This document shows, in pieces, positions 32,262 through 43,126 of a stretch of DNA of 64,000 nt. The stretch is from NCBI GenBank assembly GCA_020744225.1, contig JAGMWG010000001.1, forward strand, positions 3,596,001-3,660,000, read 5' to 3'. The position numbers and the translations under genes were made by a program. Source of the stretch: Paraphoma chrysanthemicola. Lineage: Eukaryota > Ascomycota > Dothideomycetes > Pleosporales > Phaeosphaeriaceae. Position 1 is the stretch's first letter. The number at the start of each line of letters is the position of its first letter. The notes beneath the pieces were generated by a model, which saw only the letters and a list, made by a program, of their open reading frames with translations, did not search any database and had not been told where the DNA came from.

Positions 32262-32805
32262 ACTCACAGTGAATGTAGATAGTTGGGTGAAAATGAAGTT
32301 GCCTCGCCGCCGTGGTGACTTTGTTTTGCACGCCCTCGTTCAACTGTTGCAGACCGACGGCTATGAAGTTGCGGCAATACAGAGGCCTGGATATATTCAG
32401 AGTATTTTACTACTTTTAGTTTGTTCTTACAAAATACTCTGAGGCTATACAGCCACATCAGAACGTTCAAAATGAAGGAGCGGCACTTTTTGTGAATCTT
32501 AGTCCCTGCTAGCTGCAAGCGGCTAGCGTGTGATGGGGCACGAGCCACCACTCTGGAAGCTGCGATGCGCGAGGGTGACGTATTTGTTCACAAGCTAGCC
32601 GTGGCTTCTCTCCAGCTCGCGTCGCTGTGCCCACTTCCTGCACCACATTCTCACTGCACTTCTCCGCCATCCCGCTCTTCCGCACCTTCTCATCAACCTT
32701 TCAACCTCTCTACACCCGAAACTCCAATTTTCGGTGCCCTTTTACTCAACCCCGCGTCTTGATAAACATCAGCCTATCTCGTAAGGCTACAACAACACAG
32801 TCAAT
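32262..32805. promoter_or_regulatory. Divergent promoter region between dus3 and the BAP31-like gene
   Basis: These 544 bp separate two divergent start codons. Repeat copy B (32337-32480) occupies the dus3-proximal side. The side near 32806 is CT-rich (ctcttccgcaccttctcatc), typical of fungal core promoters. Confidence 0.6.
32337..32480 (+). repeat. Short repeat copy B, upstream of dus3
   Basis: Direct partner of 29837-29980, exactly 2500 bp away. It contains a perfect 11 bp inverted repeat, cagagtatttt ... aaaatactctg, around a short loop. Its outer ends show imperfect inverted similarity (gttgcagaccgacggctat versus the complement of atacagccacatcagaac), so a MITE-like origin is possible. 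Confidence 0.85.
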
Positions 32806-33642
32806 ATGACGCTCTACTACAGTTTGGTAGGTGCACCTTCTACGTGCCGGAACCGGGCGGGCAGTAGCTATCGACAGCGACTCCAATGGCAGTCTTGACG
32901 CTGCTCGCGTGCTCGCCACGTCTTCCTCCACCCCATCCACCCCATCCGCAATGTGGCACGTTTACTTACTTTTGTTCTTCTTCCAGGTCTTCCTCCTCCT
33001 GGTGACGGAGATGCTCATCTTCCTCGCCCTTATCGTCCCGCTGCCGTTCACCTGGCGCCGCAAGCTCTTTACCTTCATATCCGAGAGCCCCATCATCGCG
33101 AAATTACAGTATGGCATGAAGATAACCTTTATCTTCATCCTGATCCTGTTCGTAGACAGCGTCAACCGCGTCTACCGCGTTCAGGTTGAGCTCAGCGGCA
33201 TGGGCAACAACCAAGGCGGAAAGTATGTGTACAACAGTCGTTTACAAACACCGTGCTAACTTTGGACAGCACACAAGCTCTCGGAGGTATTGAGCGCATG
33301 GAAGTCCAGGCCCGCAAGTTCTACTCGCAACGCAACATGTACCTTTGCGGCTTCACACTCTTCCTGTCTCTCATCCTCAACCGAACCTACGTCATGATTC
33401 TCGACGTTCTTCGTCTCGAGGAGGAGGTCAAGACTTTCAAGGGTGACCCAAAGGTCAAGGGCGGAAAGTCGTTGAAGGATGTCGGTGGTGCTGGTGAGGT
33501 CGGCGCCCTCAAGGAGGAGCTGGCCCGCAAAGATCGCGACATGGAGAACCTCAAGAAGCAGGTCGAGAGCATGCAGAGCGAGTACAACCGCATGGGTGAT
33601 CAGGTCGCTGGGTCAAACGCTGCTCCCCGCAAGGGTGTGTAA
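32806..33642 (+). CDS. BAP31/Yet-type ER membrane protein, 209 aa
   Basis: Exons are 32806-32826 (only seven codons), 32987-33222 and 33270-33642, with introns of 160 and 47 nt. The joined N-terminus MTLYYSLVFLLLVTEMLIF is the conserved start of the family. Three membrane segments follow: FLLLVTEMLIFLALIVPLPF, ITFIFILILFVDSVNRVYRV and YLCGFTLFLSLILNRTYVMI. The C-terminal 80 residues are a charged coiled coil (GALKEELARKDRDMENLKKQ). Animal BAP31 and yeast Yet1/Yet3 sort membrane proteins leaving the ER; yeast Yet3 also associates with Opi1-Scs2 in inositol control. The tail lacks an obvious KKXX signal, ending APRKGV. Confidence 0.9.
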
Positions 33643-34281
33643 ACGTGCACACAGTCTCAATGCGGGCAGCGAGTGACAATTCCGAAGCGATGCTGACGGG
33701 GTGAAGTTCGTCAAGCGTCAGCTTCCAGTACGCCCGCTCGAGCAAATACGACGCGACGATCATTTCGTCCGCGTGATGGGCCCGTGCGTTGAAGAACATT
33801 TGGCGGAGGTTAAACCAGGTTCGATGCCATGTCCTTTCACAATCGCATGGAAATTTTGGCGCATGGCAAAGGAGCACAAAAGGGCAGCTACAGGTCATTA
33901 TTATTGTAGTCTGTAGCAGTATATGTGGAAAGTTGTATCTCATTCTATTGACATGCTGTGCACATCATGCATGCTCCCCTCTCCATGCATCATCAATGTG
34001 ACAGCCAAGGCGTTGCCCATTCCTAGTGGTTCCGCATCAGGAACAGGTTAGTGTTTCGCTGCGAGGTAGATCACGGCAGCGCGAACCACTTGGCGCATGG
34101 CATCACATGCATGAGCTCCGACCTGGTTTACCTAGGTAGCATCGGAAGGTGCTGCTCGAAGTATATGACTACCTCAGCTTCTGTATAACAAGCTTGTCGC
34201 CAGTATCTTTGGCGTACGACGTAAAGAGTTCAAATAGCGCTTGATCAACTGCTTGGTGGTAACCGAAGCTCGTTAACCACA
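33643..34281. other. Intergenic stretch
   Basis: It holds the 3' flank of the BAP31-like gene and the promoter of the amidase. I see nothing else. Confidence 0.5.
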
Positions 34282-36172
34282 ATGTCGTCAAACGACCGCA
34301 ATGCTCGCTTCATAAACTACCCGAATCCCCAGCCCCTCCATCATCCTTATGAGGCACCTCCACCACCGCAGAATCCTGTAATCAAAGGCAGTGCATTGCA
34401 TTACTTGAGCAATCTGTATGTGTCTCATAGTTGCGTTGATGTCATTCTAACCGTGGCAGCGTCGCGGCAGTACCATTCGTACAATCCTTACTATGGAGCA
34501 ACGCGGGCTTTGGTGCGCTCCGCAAGTGCAAAGAGATTGCAGCTGCCGACACGCGACTTGATCCAGCTGTTATACCGACTCGGCAGCCCGGCGATGAAGC
34601 TCCCGCAAGCTATACCGATATAACGAGCTTGAGACCCGCACTACCAGACAATGGCAAGCCCCGCTTCTACACCATCGCCGACTTCCACAACGCGTATAAG
34701 AGCGGTGAAGTCACACCCAGCGATATTGCAGAGGCCCTTCTTCCTCTGATACGACGAGATGTCGCGCAGCGGGGCCCCCATTCAACATCCTTTACCGAGA
34801 GCAAGGTCGAGCTGGTGAAGCAAGCAGCCGAGGCATCCACGAAGCGATGGAAGGCGGGCAAGCCATTGGGCATGCTTGATGGCGTGCCATTCGCCGTCAA
34901 AGATGACGTGGAAGTCAAAGGGTACAAGAGACACTCTGGGACAAGTCGTGATTATACAAAGGGTCAAGAAGTCGAGACAAGCTGGTGTGTGAAGAAGGTC
35001 GAGGAGGAGGGTGCCATTTTGATCGGAAAGTTAAACATGCATGAGCTGGGTTCTGGTGAGTCTTTGAAGCCAGGCAGCACAGCTGCATCTATATGGTGGT
35101 CATTTGGTAGCATATACTGACAGGAATAGACACGACGAACAACAATCCCATCTGGGGTACGCCGCTGAACCCATACAACAACAAATACTACACAGGAGGC
35201 TCGTCAGGCGGCGTCGCATCCGTCGTCGGCCACGGCATCGTACCATTCGGCATTGGCTCAGACGGGGGTGGCTCTATACGCATTCCCAGCAATTACTGCG
35301 GACTGTATGGCCTCAAGCCATCACACGGTCGCGTCTCTACACGTCCATTACCTGGCTCCATGAAGAGCGTCGTCGTCCGCGGCCCCATTGCCACCAGCAT
35401 GGCCGACCTCGAAGTCGCCTACCGCGTGCTCGCCCAGCCCGATCCATCAAGCTTCCCCTCCTCGCACTTCAGTCCTCCCAGACCACACACCGGTCCGCGC
35501 AACAAGGTGATAGGCATATACAAGCCATGGTTCGACCGCGCCGACCCGCCGGTCCAAGAAGCCTGCAACGCAGCGCTGCAATACCTGCAATCCGAGCTCG
35601 GCTACCAAGTCATCGACATCAGCATCCCACTTCTCCGCGAAGGCCAACTCGCACACGCAATGACCATTCTCGCTGAAGGCGTGGACCTCACACACTCGAT
35701 ATGGGATCTCACGCCCGCGAACCGCGTGCTCTTGAGCGTCGCGACACGAACGCCAGCGATTGACTTTTTGCTCGCTCAACGTGTGCGAAACGTCATCATG
35801 GAGCATCTTGCATACTTGTTTCAAAAACATCCGGGCCTTGTGATTGTTACCCCGACGACGCCGAATGCGGGCTGGCCCATTGAGGACGCGGATCTGGCGT
35901 GCGGTATGTCGAATGCGAATATGACGCTCAAGAATATGGAGTATGTGTGGCTCGCGAATTTCACTGGCGTCCCGTGTATACAGTTCCCCGTAGGATATGT
36001 GGATGGGGTCAAGGGCAAGGGCAAGGTTCCGATTGGGTTGAGTGGACAGGGCGAGTGGGGAAGTGAGGATGCGTTGATTGAGTTTGGGTTTGATGGGGAG
36101 AAGTGGGTGAATGAGGGGTTGGAAGGGGGAAAACCGAGGCCGGAGGGGTGGATTGATGTGCTCAAATTGTGA
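34282..36172 (+). CDS. Amidase-signature family hydrolase, 590 aa
   Basis: Exons are 34282-34415, 34460-35055 and 35130-36172, with introns of 44 and 74 nt; the total is 1773 nt. The Ser-cisSer-Lys triad is present: Lys in GVPFAVKDDVEVKGY (about residue 192), the Gly/Ser loop YYTGGSSGGVASVVG (about 265), and the nucleophile Ser in GSDGGGSIRIPS (about 292). The usual N-terminal feature LIGKLNMHELG is also present. An amphipathic, Pro-rich 100-residue N-terminal part precedes the domain; it has no clear signal peptide. Members cleave C-N amide bonds (acetamidase, fatty acid amide hydrolase, GatA and others). The substrate cannot be read from sequence. The ATP-dependent GatA role is unlikely because of the extended N-terminus. 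Confidence 0.9.
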
Positions 36173-36283
36173 TCCATTCAGGCGTAATGGATGTGCATCA
36201 AGTCTCGCCTTAGCTATCAATCAATTGTGGTACAACCTTTAATTCTCTCTGTTACTCTTATCCCCTTCCATGTCTCCAAGCAT

Positions 36284-38344
36284 TCAATCTCGCCCCAGTG
36301 GCCTCCCATCCCTAACCTCCCCATACTTCGGCAAGTCATACTCCCCCCAACACGCATAATCATACTCCGCAATTTCAACCTGTCGCTGCATAACCTTCAC
36401 AAACGCCTCCATCTCACACCACCCATCATCCCGCTCGCCACACTCGACATGACTCTTCCCGAGCGGAATCGTGCGCTGATTTAACACAAAATGAACATAC
36501 TTCGTCGGCCCACCATCTAGATAGACTTCTTCCGCACCCACGCCCCTGCGGCGCGGATTCACGGGCGCGGGGGCGGCGATGATTTCAATGTCCAATCTCC
36601 CCGCAAACGGTTCGAGATGGGACATGAAGAATTCGCGATCAGGGAGGATGTGTGTTGTAGGTAGGTAGTCTGCGAATTGCGTGAGGCCGAAAGCGACGAG
36701 GACGCTGATGATGTTTGCGTCATGGCTAAAATCGAGGTTGAGAGATTGATGTGTTGGGAAAGTTTGGGTGTTGTTGTCGAGTGTGGTATTGATTTGTGCG
36801 AGGGGAGGGGGGAGGTGGTGTTGCATGCGGGCGAGGACTTCTTGGACGTAACCTGTGTGGTGTGTGAGTAGTGTAAAAGTTGTCGTGGGTAGAGAGGATT
36901 GGATGGATTGGTTGTCAAGGGGGTATTTTGGGGACGTACCAACGCCAATTGCGCGACCAACAGGAGACCCGAAACCTGTGCCGCCAGAAAATGCAATGTC
37001 GAGGGCGTATTCGTAGCCTTCCCATTCGTCCCAGGTGAAGAGGCCGCAGAAATGCGAGAAGCCGAGACCGACGGTTTCGTAGGCGCAGAGGGCTTGTGCG
37101 TTGTCTTCATGAAGGTTAGCATGGCCATCGATGTTGTCAATGGCATCTTACATGTATCGCTGAGCGTCCAGTCCAGGTCGCCAGTGATGTGCTTCGTGAT
37201 GCGTTCATGCGCATCCTGAAGATACACGCTGATCCATTCGTTTAGTGCTGATTTGTGTCAGTGCTAATCTTCCTTATGGCGAGCCACCATCGACTCACCT
37301 CCTCGAGCCACTTCCCAGCTCGTATGATTACACTGCTTGTAACCCGCCATAGTATTATTGAATCCAGGCCATTCTATCGCCAATTCAAGCGTAGCATTCT
37401 GCGTCCACCCAAGGCCAAAGAATCCAGCAAGAAAGTACTCCGCAGACTCATACATGCGGCGCTGCGTCGTGCTTCGGACGATGATCTTGCTACCATTATT
37501 GGGGTAGAGATGGCCGTACTGATAATAATGCAAAGTTCCAGATTGGAACAACTCTGCTTTACCATTTGGCACCAGAATTTCAGCACCCAGCATGAACTTC
37601 CAATCGTTCAGAAAATCGAGTGACCCATGGCCAGTGAACTTGCCCTCGGCTGCAGCCAGCTTTAGACCAAGAGTGCGTTCTGCTGCGTCGCCACTGACTT
37701 CAGGATAGCGGCTTCCGTGCCGATGGACCATGTTCAGCCATGTTACGTTCGCGCCAGGAGGAAGAGCGTATTCGTCGACCCCGAAGCCTCGAGGATTGGG
37801 AAAGTACGGGCTGAGTATACCTAAACGCTGGAAAATGTTGGAATTGTTGACATTGCCAGCGATTGGTATTTGAGTCTCTAGAGGTGTGTTTGGGATGTAT
37901 GAGACGCCTGGAAATGGTGCTAAGTTGGTTTGCGCGAGATTTGGTGCTTCGCCGGTTTGTGTCGGTCCTGGGCAATGTCAGAAGAGCTGCTCCAAGAAAC
38001 TGCGACGCTTTTGAAAGTACCAGCAAAGTGACCATCGTCTGTTACAAAGTAGTCCGGCAGACTTGATGATTTCGTCGTTGGCGTGGCTGGAATGTGGTCA
38101 GTACAATACTAGCTTTGGCGTATCGTAATGGTAAACTTACGTTTGATGCATTCCTGCTCTGCGTTGATAGGACGCTGGCCATCATAATTTCCTTCTCGGT
38201 GGTCAGCAATGAGCTCAGAGTGAAGGTAAATTAAAACGTCACGTGCGACATATGCATTGACCATTCACTTCGGAAGTACGTACCGTATTTTGCTGGGCTG
38301 AACGCGTTTAGCACCTGCAACGACAGCTCCAAGAGTCCATGCAT
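36284..38344 (-). CDS. Histidine acid phosphatase (phytase-like), secreted; 5' end uncertain
   Basis: Firm exons on the minus strand: 38086-38021, 37967-37299, 37247-37152, 37104-36940 and 36852-36284. Before them a short exon ends at 38141. The nucleophile motif RHG is in MVHRHGSRYPEVS and the proton donor in NLDFSHDANII. Many NxS/T sites (NVT, NAT, NNT, NHT, NTT) fit passage through the secretory path. Two starts keep phase. One is an ATG at 38264 running straight into the exon ending 38141 (562 aa, no signal peptide). The other is an ATG at 38344 (MHGLLELSLQVLNAFSPA, signal-like) with an extra 125 nt intron 38283-38159 and an 18 nt micro-exon (547 aa). I favour the second for its signal, without proof. 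Family members release phosphate from phytate or other esters. Confidence 0.85.
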
Positions 38345-41300
38345 GCTATCGCCCTTAAAGTCTAACGTACAGACCACCTCACACCAAAGACAGGGGTAGA
38401 AAACCGAACCGTACACGTATAATCGCAGTCGTTAGTTGGGGCGCACTTGTTAGCCACGCGATGTGTTGACGTTTTAGGCACAGGCCATCCGCTAGCCTTG
38501 CAGTGACGACATTGGGGAAGCCGCGGAGCAAGCCATTAAGGTTCCAACATCAAACATCTTGGCGCACGACCACAAATGTCTAAACGACGTACAACATATT
38601 GCTTGTCATTGCATGAGGAGCGGATGTTGTAGATGTAAATGAGTACAGACCGTTTGAGAGATGTACCTCCCTTTCTTTCCCCTTCATTATGATATTAGAA
38701 CATCAGGATCACCAAAGAGCGAACCCTGTATTGAAAAGATGCGCAACATCATATTTGCACTCCCAAATTCGATGATATTAGCAAGAGTGTACCCCGAAGG
38801 TGGGCAGCTGAAGAGCACAAGCGAATAGATTTTCGCTTTATGTTGAGAAATGTTCGCGTTACTGATTGTGCGTGTGATGCCTATCAGACTTGCCTTGGAC
38901 CATCACAAAATTATGCTGGACGCACAATTGAAAATTGACTTGAAACTGGCCTGACTCCTGCCTGCTTGGTTTATGGCATCACTTTCGAATTGCCTTCCTC
39001 TATTATCAAGTTTCGCTACTGTATCTTAATTAACTGCTGGGATAAGCAGCCAGCTCCGCCAGCTTGTCCTTTCATTGCTAGATTAAGGACAGCTACGAGC
39101 AGGTTTACATCGTTGCCATGTGTGAAATATGCGGAATTGTAAGGCGTGTGAGAGGGCTAGGGCAATGGCCTCTGCAAGAGATGTGGTGTGTAAGATGCTG
39201 AAGAGTGCCTGCTCAGGCTTTTCGGTGGTGCTGTGATAGTCATCATGTCGGCTGGGATATCATGATATCGTATGAGAACGGTGTAACTCGAGTAGTTTGA
39301 CCGGTCGGACATTCGAAGCCTTGAGCAGCTGACGCGGCAATGGAGCCTTCTAGCTGTATACTGATGGAACCCCGTGGTGGCGGACACAGCTATAGTCGCG
39401 GTTAACGACTCTCAACGGATGCTATATCTGCCCTTCTCCCCTGACATCATAGGTATGCCAGCCATGTTCATATTCGGCCTCATTTCGACGCGGTGTCTCA
39501 TCCGTGTTGAGGCGGGCCGAATGCCTCAGCAGCCATCTGACTCGTACGGCACGCACAGGTGCCTCTCCACCAACGAGGCACGGTCACATAGATGAAGTGG
39601 AGATGGAAGAGACAGATTCCCAGCCAACCCCAAACCCAACGGCGAAGCGGAAGGATTCATCCAGGGTCGCTGTGGGTGCCATCATGACTTGTTTTCGGGC
39701 CGATGTTATTTCAGGGAAATTCGCTAAATGCACCCTTCCAATTTCAGGCACCACGTGCATTCGCATGCCGGTTGTGGAAAGCCGTTAGTAGTTGTTATAC
39801 CGTTGGTGCCCCACAGGAGGAGTTCTCCGGAAGGATAAGCCGCGTCATTGGGATTCGAGAGACTGGTGCAAGAAACGTGGTGCGCTTCGGTGCAAGATTG
39901 AATTGGTATTAGTGTGTCTACTGACCCTCTTTTGAATTAAGAAGATGCTATGCGCGGCTAGGTCAGGTGAATATGCTAAGAAATGGTGACGTTGATATGT
40001 ACGAACCCAGGGGTGAGTTTCTTGTACTGGTAGGGCTGAGACAGAATAGCTCAGCGGTGAGGTGACTTCTACGAGGCTTGGTGAGTTTTGAAACAGTGGT
40101 AGCTCTAAATGAGTAGCGATCGGGAAGCGCTTGCTTTGCTCCGGCTTCGCTCTGTCGTGAGCAAGGTCATACACAAGTGGGTGCTGATCTACGGGTCTCC
40201 GCACGTCTCTATCACAGCGGTGACAAGATCTGAGTTTCGCACTTCCTGCCAAAGAGTCGTCAAACACTACTCTCGTTTGATAGGCGTAGTCGGCACAACA
40301 CTGCCGGAATGCAATGCGCTGCTGGACATGTGCGACGCTGTGCACAAGATCAGGTGCTATCAAGATTGTGCTGATTGACCACAGTCGGAAGGAGGTGAGT
40401 AAGACGATTATTGAATGGAAGGCTGCTTGATTGTGGACACTTGGTCGACCACAGGTGCGCGTGTTGTTGCATCTTCCGAAGTAGGCAAGACACGATGGCT
40501 TGAAGAGGTCCTTGCAGCAGTCATTGGCTGGCATTGGCTCAACTTAGCTTGATCTCCGCGAGATTTTGATCCTCCAGCATGTTATTCTCCGCGAATTGTC
40601 GATTGTAATACCGTGTTTCCGAAAGATCGTCGTCGGGCAGAAGAGCGGTGGCCTTCCCCACCCCTCATTGAGTTCGTCTGCCACCCTTCCATATGAGACG
40701 GGCGACGATGAAGCAAATGGCATTCGAGTAAGATGGCTTTTGGAGGGCACGCATGTGTGATCTGGCGATGCATCGCAGGAGGCTGCGGCCACTGACGAGC
40801 GATGGTGCTCTTGCGCAGCGGGAGCGAGCGTCATTAACCTGCGATCGGCAAGCTTCAGACGAGATGAGCAAGATGAGGAAAGAGCATCCGTGGGTCGCGA
40901 CATTTGGTCCCAGAGCAGGGGGGATTCGGGAGAAGTGCCTTCCAGTGGATGAGACGATTCGCTCCATTCACGAGAAATCCTTTCCGCACGGGTCAGACAA
41001 GCTGTCGAATGGCGGAACGATGAGCGGTCGACTCGGTGCAGCGTTACACGACGATCAAAGCACGGCAAAATCAGCCAAACCTGGCCGACGGCACACGTAG
41101 ACGGCTTCACTGATGTTTGGCGTTAGTGGGAATAAGACACAATATCTGAACCATCCATTGTGTCGCGCTGTGCTCTGTGACCGGTAAGGCGACTGAGGCT
41201 GACAACGTTCGTAACGGTGCCGAAGGGTGACTGCGTAAGGTTACCGCATCGCAGGCCCACGCCGCAGGGTCCAACTCTTGACGACGATCTTATATGGTTG

Positions 41301-42384
41301 GGGCGGGCACTGCAACGAGACGGAGAAGACGTTAACAGGAAGATCAGCGTCCAAGCCGGAGGACGTGAGACGAGGGGTGGGCGCGTGAACATCAGGACCC
41401 GTAAAATTGACAGGCGCCTAAAATTCTTCGCGAGAGATGCTGCGCGGCACTGTCGAGTGTGGTCAAGGCTGCAGCAGGCGTCATGATGGTGAATGCGTGT
41501 TCACGTCGTTGTTCATCGTCCGCTGGCAGGTGGTCAAGCCTCGTCGCCGCAAGGCGCCCGAGGCAGTGGTTAAGATTGACAGATGGGTGATTGGGTGCCG
41601 GTGCTAGCATCGGAAGACGGCATACTGTGCGCAGCAATGAGGTCATGGTGGGGCGGTCAATTGGGCAACGATCGCCTCCCTGGGACGTCACTCGTAACCA
41701 GCAGCCGCGCAGATCTGCGAGGCAGACGGCGAATTCACGGCCACGTTTGACCGTTCAGCGGGAGGGAAAATGTCAAGATATCCTCTGCATACGGGCTGGC
41801 GAAGTTCAATAGGCGCCTCTGAGCAGTAGCGTTCGCGCCCTCTATTTCACTAGACTAATTAGCTCCGACTTGCCAGCGTCCCGCTTGCATTCATCCTCAG
41901 CGGGCTCCTGCTCACGCTTGGATCACGACGATCAATCAACCCGTGGGAGTTTTGCAAAGGCGCAAGGCCACTGGCCGGTGGCACCCAAATACGTGCGTGC
42001 TTCCTCGTCTCGACCGCGCAAAACACGCCATCAGCAGCGCCTTCGCCTTTGTCTGCGGCAGTGAGCCAGCCACCACGAGGGTTTCCGGCTCGGCACCACC
42101 CCCAGCGCATTCCATCATCATTCTCTTGCATTCCTCCCAGCGCCCGCACGCCAACACTACGCACGCAGGGGCTTCCGCTTTATTGCCTGCACTACAAGGA
42201 CCCTGGGCTATACTTCAGGCATAGCGCGCCTGCCGGGACTGTCCTAGCATCCTTCTATACACACCACATCCACCGCACCCACCGTCTATCTTCTTGGCGC
42301 CTGCCCACTTGATCTAAACGGCCGGTCTGCCGAACCGAACACTCTTCTGATCCCTTACACCCACAGAGCCGCACACAAACTGCA
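38345..42384. other. 4.0 kb region without a convincing gene
   Basis: Many frames of 60-230 codons occur (the longest 39845-40534 minus and 40544-41110 minus), but none has a domain, splice-extended partner or typical amino-acid pattern. Composition stays near that of neighbouring spacers, so there is no AT-rich RIP block. It may hold non-coding transcription or a fast-changing small gene. The last 400 bases are the promoter of the SCOC-like gene. Confidence 0.5.
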
Positions 42385-43126
42385 ATGTCGGCCCAGCCTC
42401 AAGTCACCATCACACCCTACCCGAGTGCGACTGAGTACGGCGACCGCCGCCCCTCGTATCCCGACGACATGTCCTCCACCTCGTCCAGCTCGTCCGTCAG
42501 CGACCAGGACCATCCCAAGGGCGACCCGATGCTGCAGCCGCGCCCACGGCTGGGAAGCAGGAAATCGAGCGGTACCATCATAATACCGCGCGACAGCCCC
42601 AATGTCGAGCTCAAAGAGGAAGAGTACGACGACGGCGACGCCAGGACCATGAGCCCGCGACGGAGCAGCGAAGAAATTGAAAAGATGGGACAGGACGCTC
42701 GCCAAGCCCTCATTGAGTGAGTCTCATGCCAGCACCAACGTCGAGCGCAGTTATTGTGACACGCATTGCGACCATCGCTGTGCTGCAGCTTTGATGAGGT
42801 CATGCTCGCTGCGCATGGTTTCAGCCTCGACGCTTTGGCCTCCCAACCTCGCGAACATCGTGCTGACCAAAATCTGCAGGCAAGCAAAGGCGCTGCAAGC
42901 CAGCCTCATGGAGATTGTCGACCGCGTAGAAGTGGTCAAGAACGAGCACGAGAAGCTCGAAGGCGGCAACAGGTTCCTCCAATCGTGAGTTCCTCACCGA
43001 ACATCCACACCTTGCATGACTAACACAATCAGATATATTGGCGAACTTATGCAAACCAGCAAAATCACGTCCACCGGCGCCGGCAAAGGCGCCAAAGGGA
43101 AGGGCAAAGGCCGCATCATCAAATAA
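42385..43126 (+). CDS. SCOC-like short coiled-coil protein, 176 aa
   Basis: Exons are 42385-42716, 42880-42984 and 43033-43126, with introns of 163 and 48 nt. The first 100 residues are Ser/Pro-rich and disordered. The core spans the exon joins: ARQALIEQAKALQASLMEIV, DRVEVVKNEHEKLEGGNRFL, QSYIGELMQTSKITS. This heptad pattern with NRFLQSYIGELM is that of the SCOCO domain in animal SCOC/UNC-69 and yeast Slo1, which bind Arl1/Arl3-type GTPases at the Golgi. The C-terminus is Lys/Gly-rich (GAGKGAKGKGKGRIIK). The Golgi role is inferred from the family. Confidence 0.8.

Noticed and set aside
29837..32480. Repeat pair considered as LTRs of a retrotransposon around dus3
   Set aside because: The enclosed gene is a full, intron-containing housekeeping gene. 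I see no primer site, integrase or reverse transcriptase, and the copies are too short and diverged for LTRs.
35447..36220. 257-codon minus-strand frame
   Set aside because: Antisense to the amidase catalytic exon; no recognisable pattern.
39845..40534. 229-codon minus-strand frame in the gene-poor gap
   Set aside because: No domain, no splice partner, and a Cys/His/Ser-rich random-like composition. Left as non-coding.
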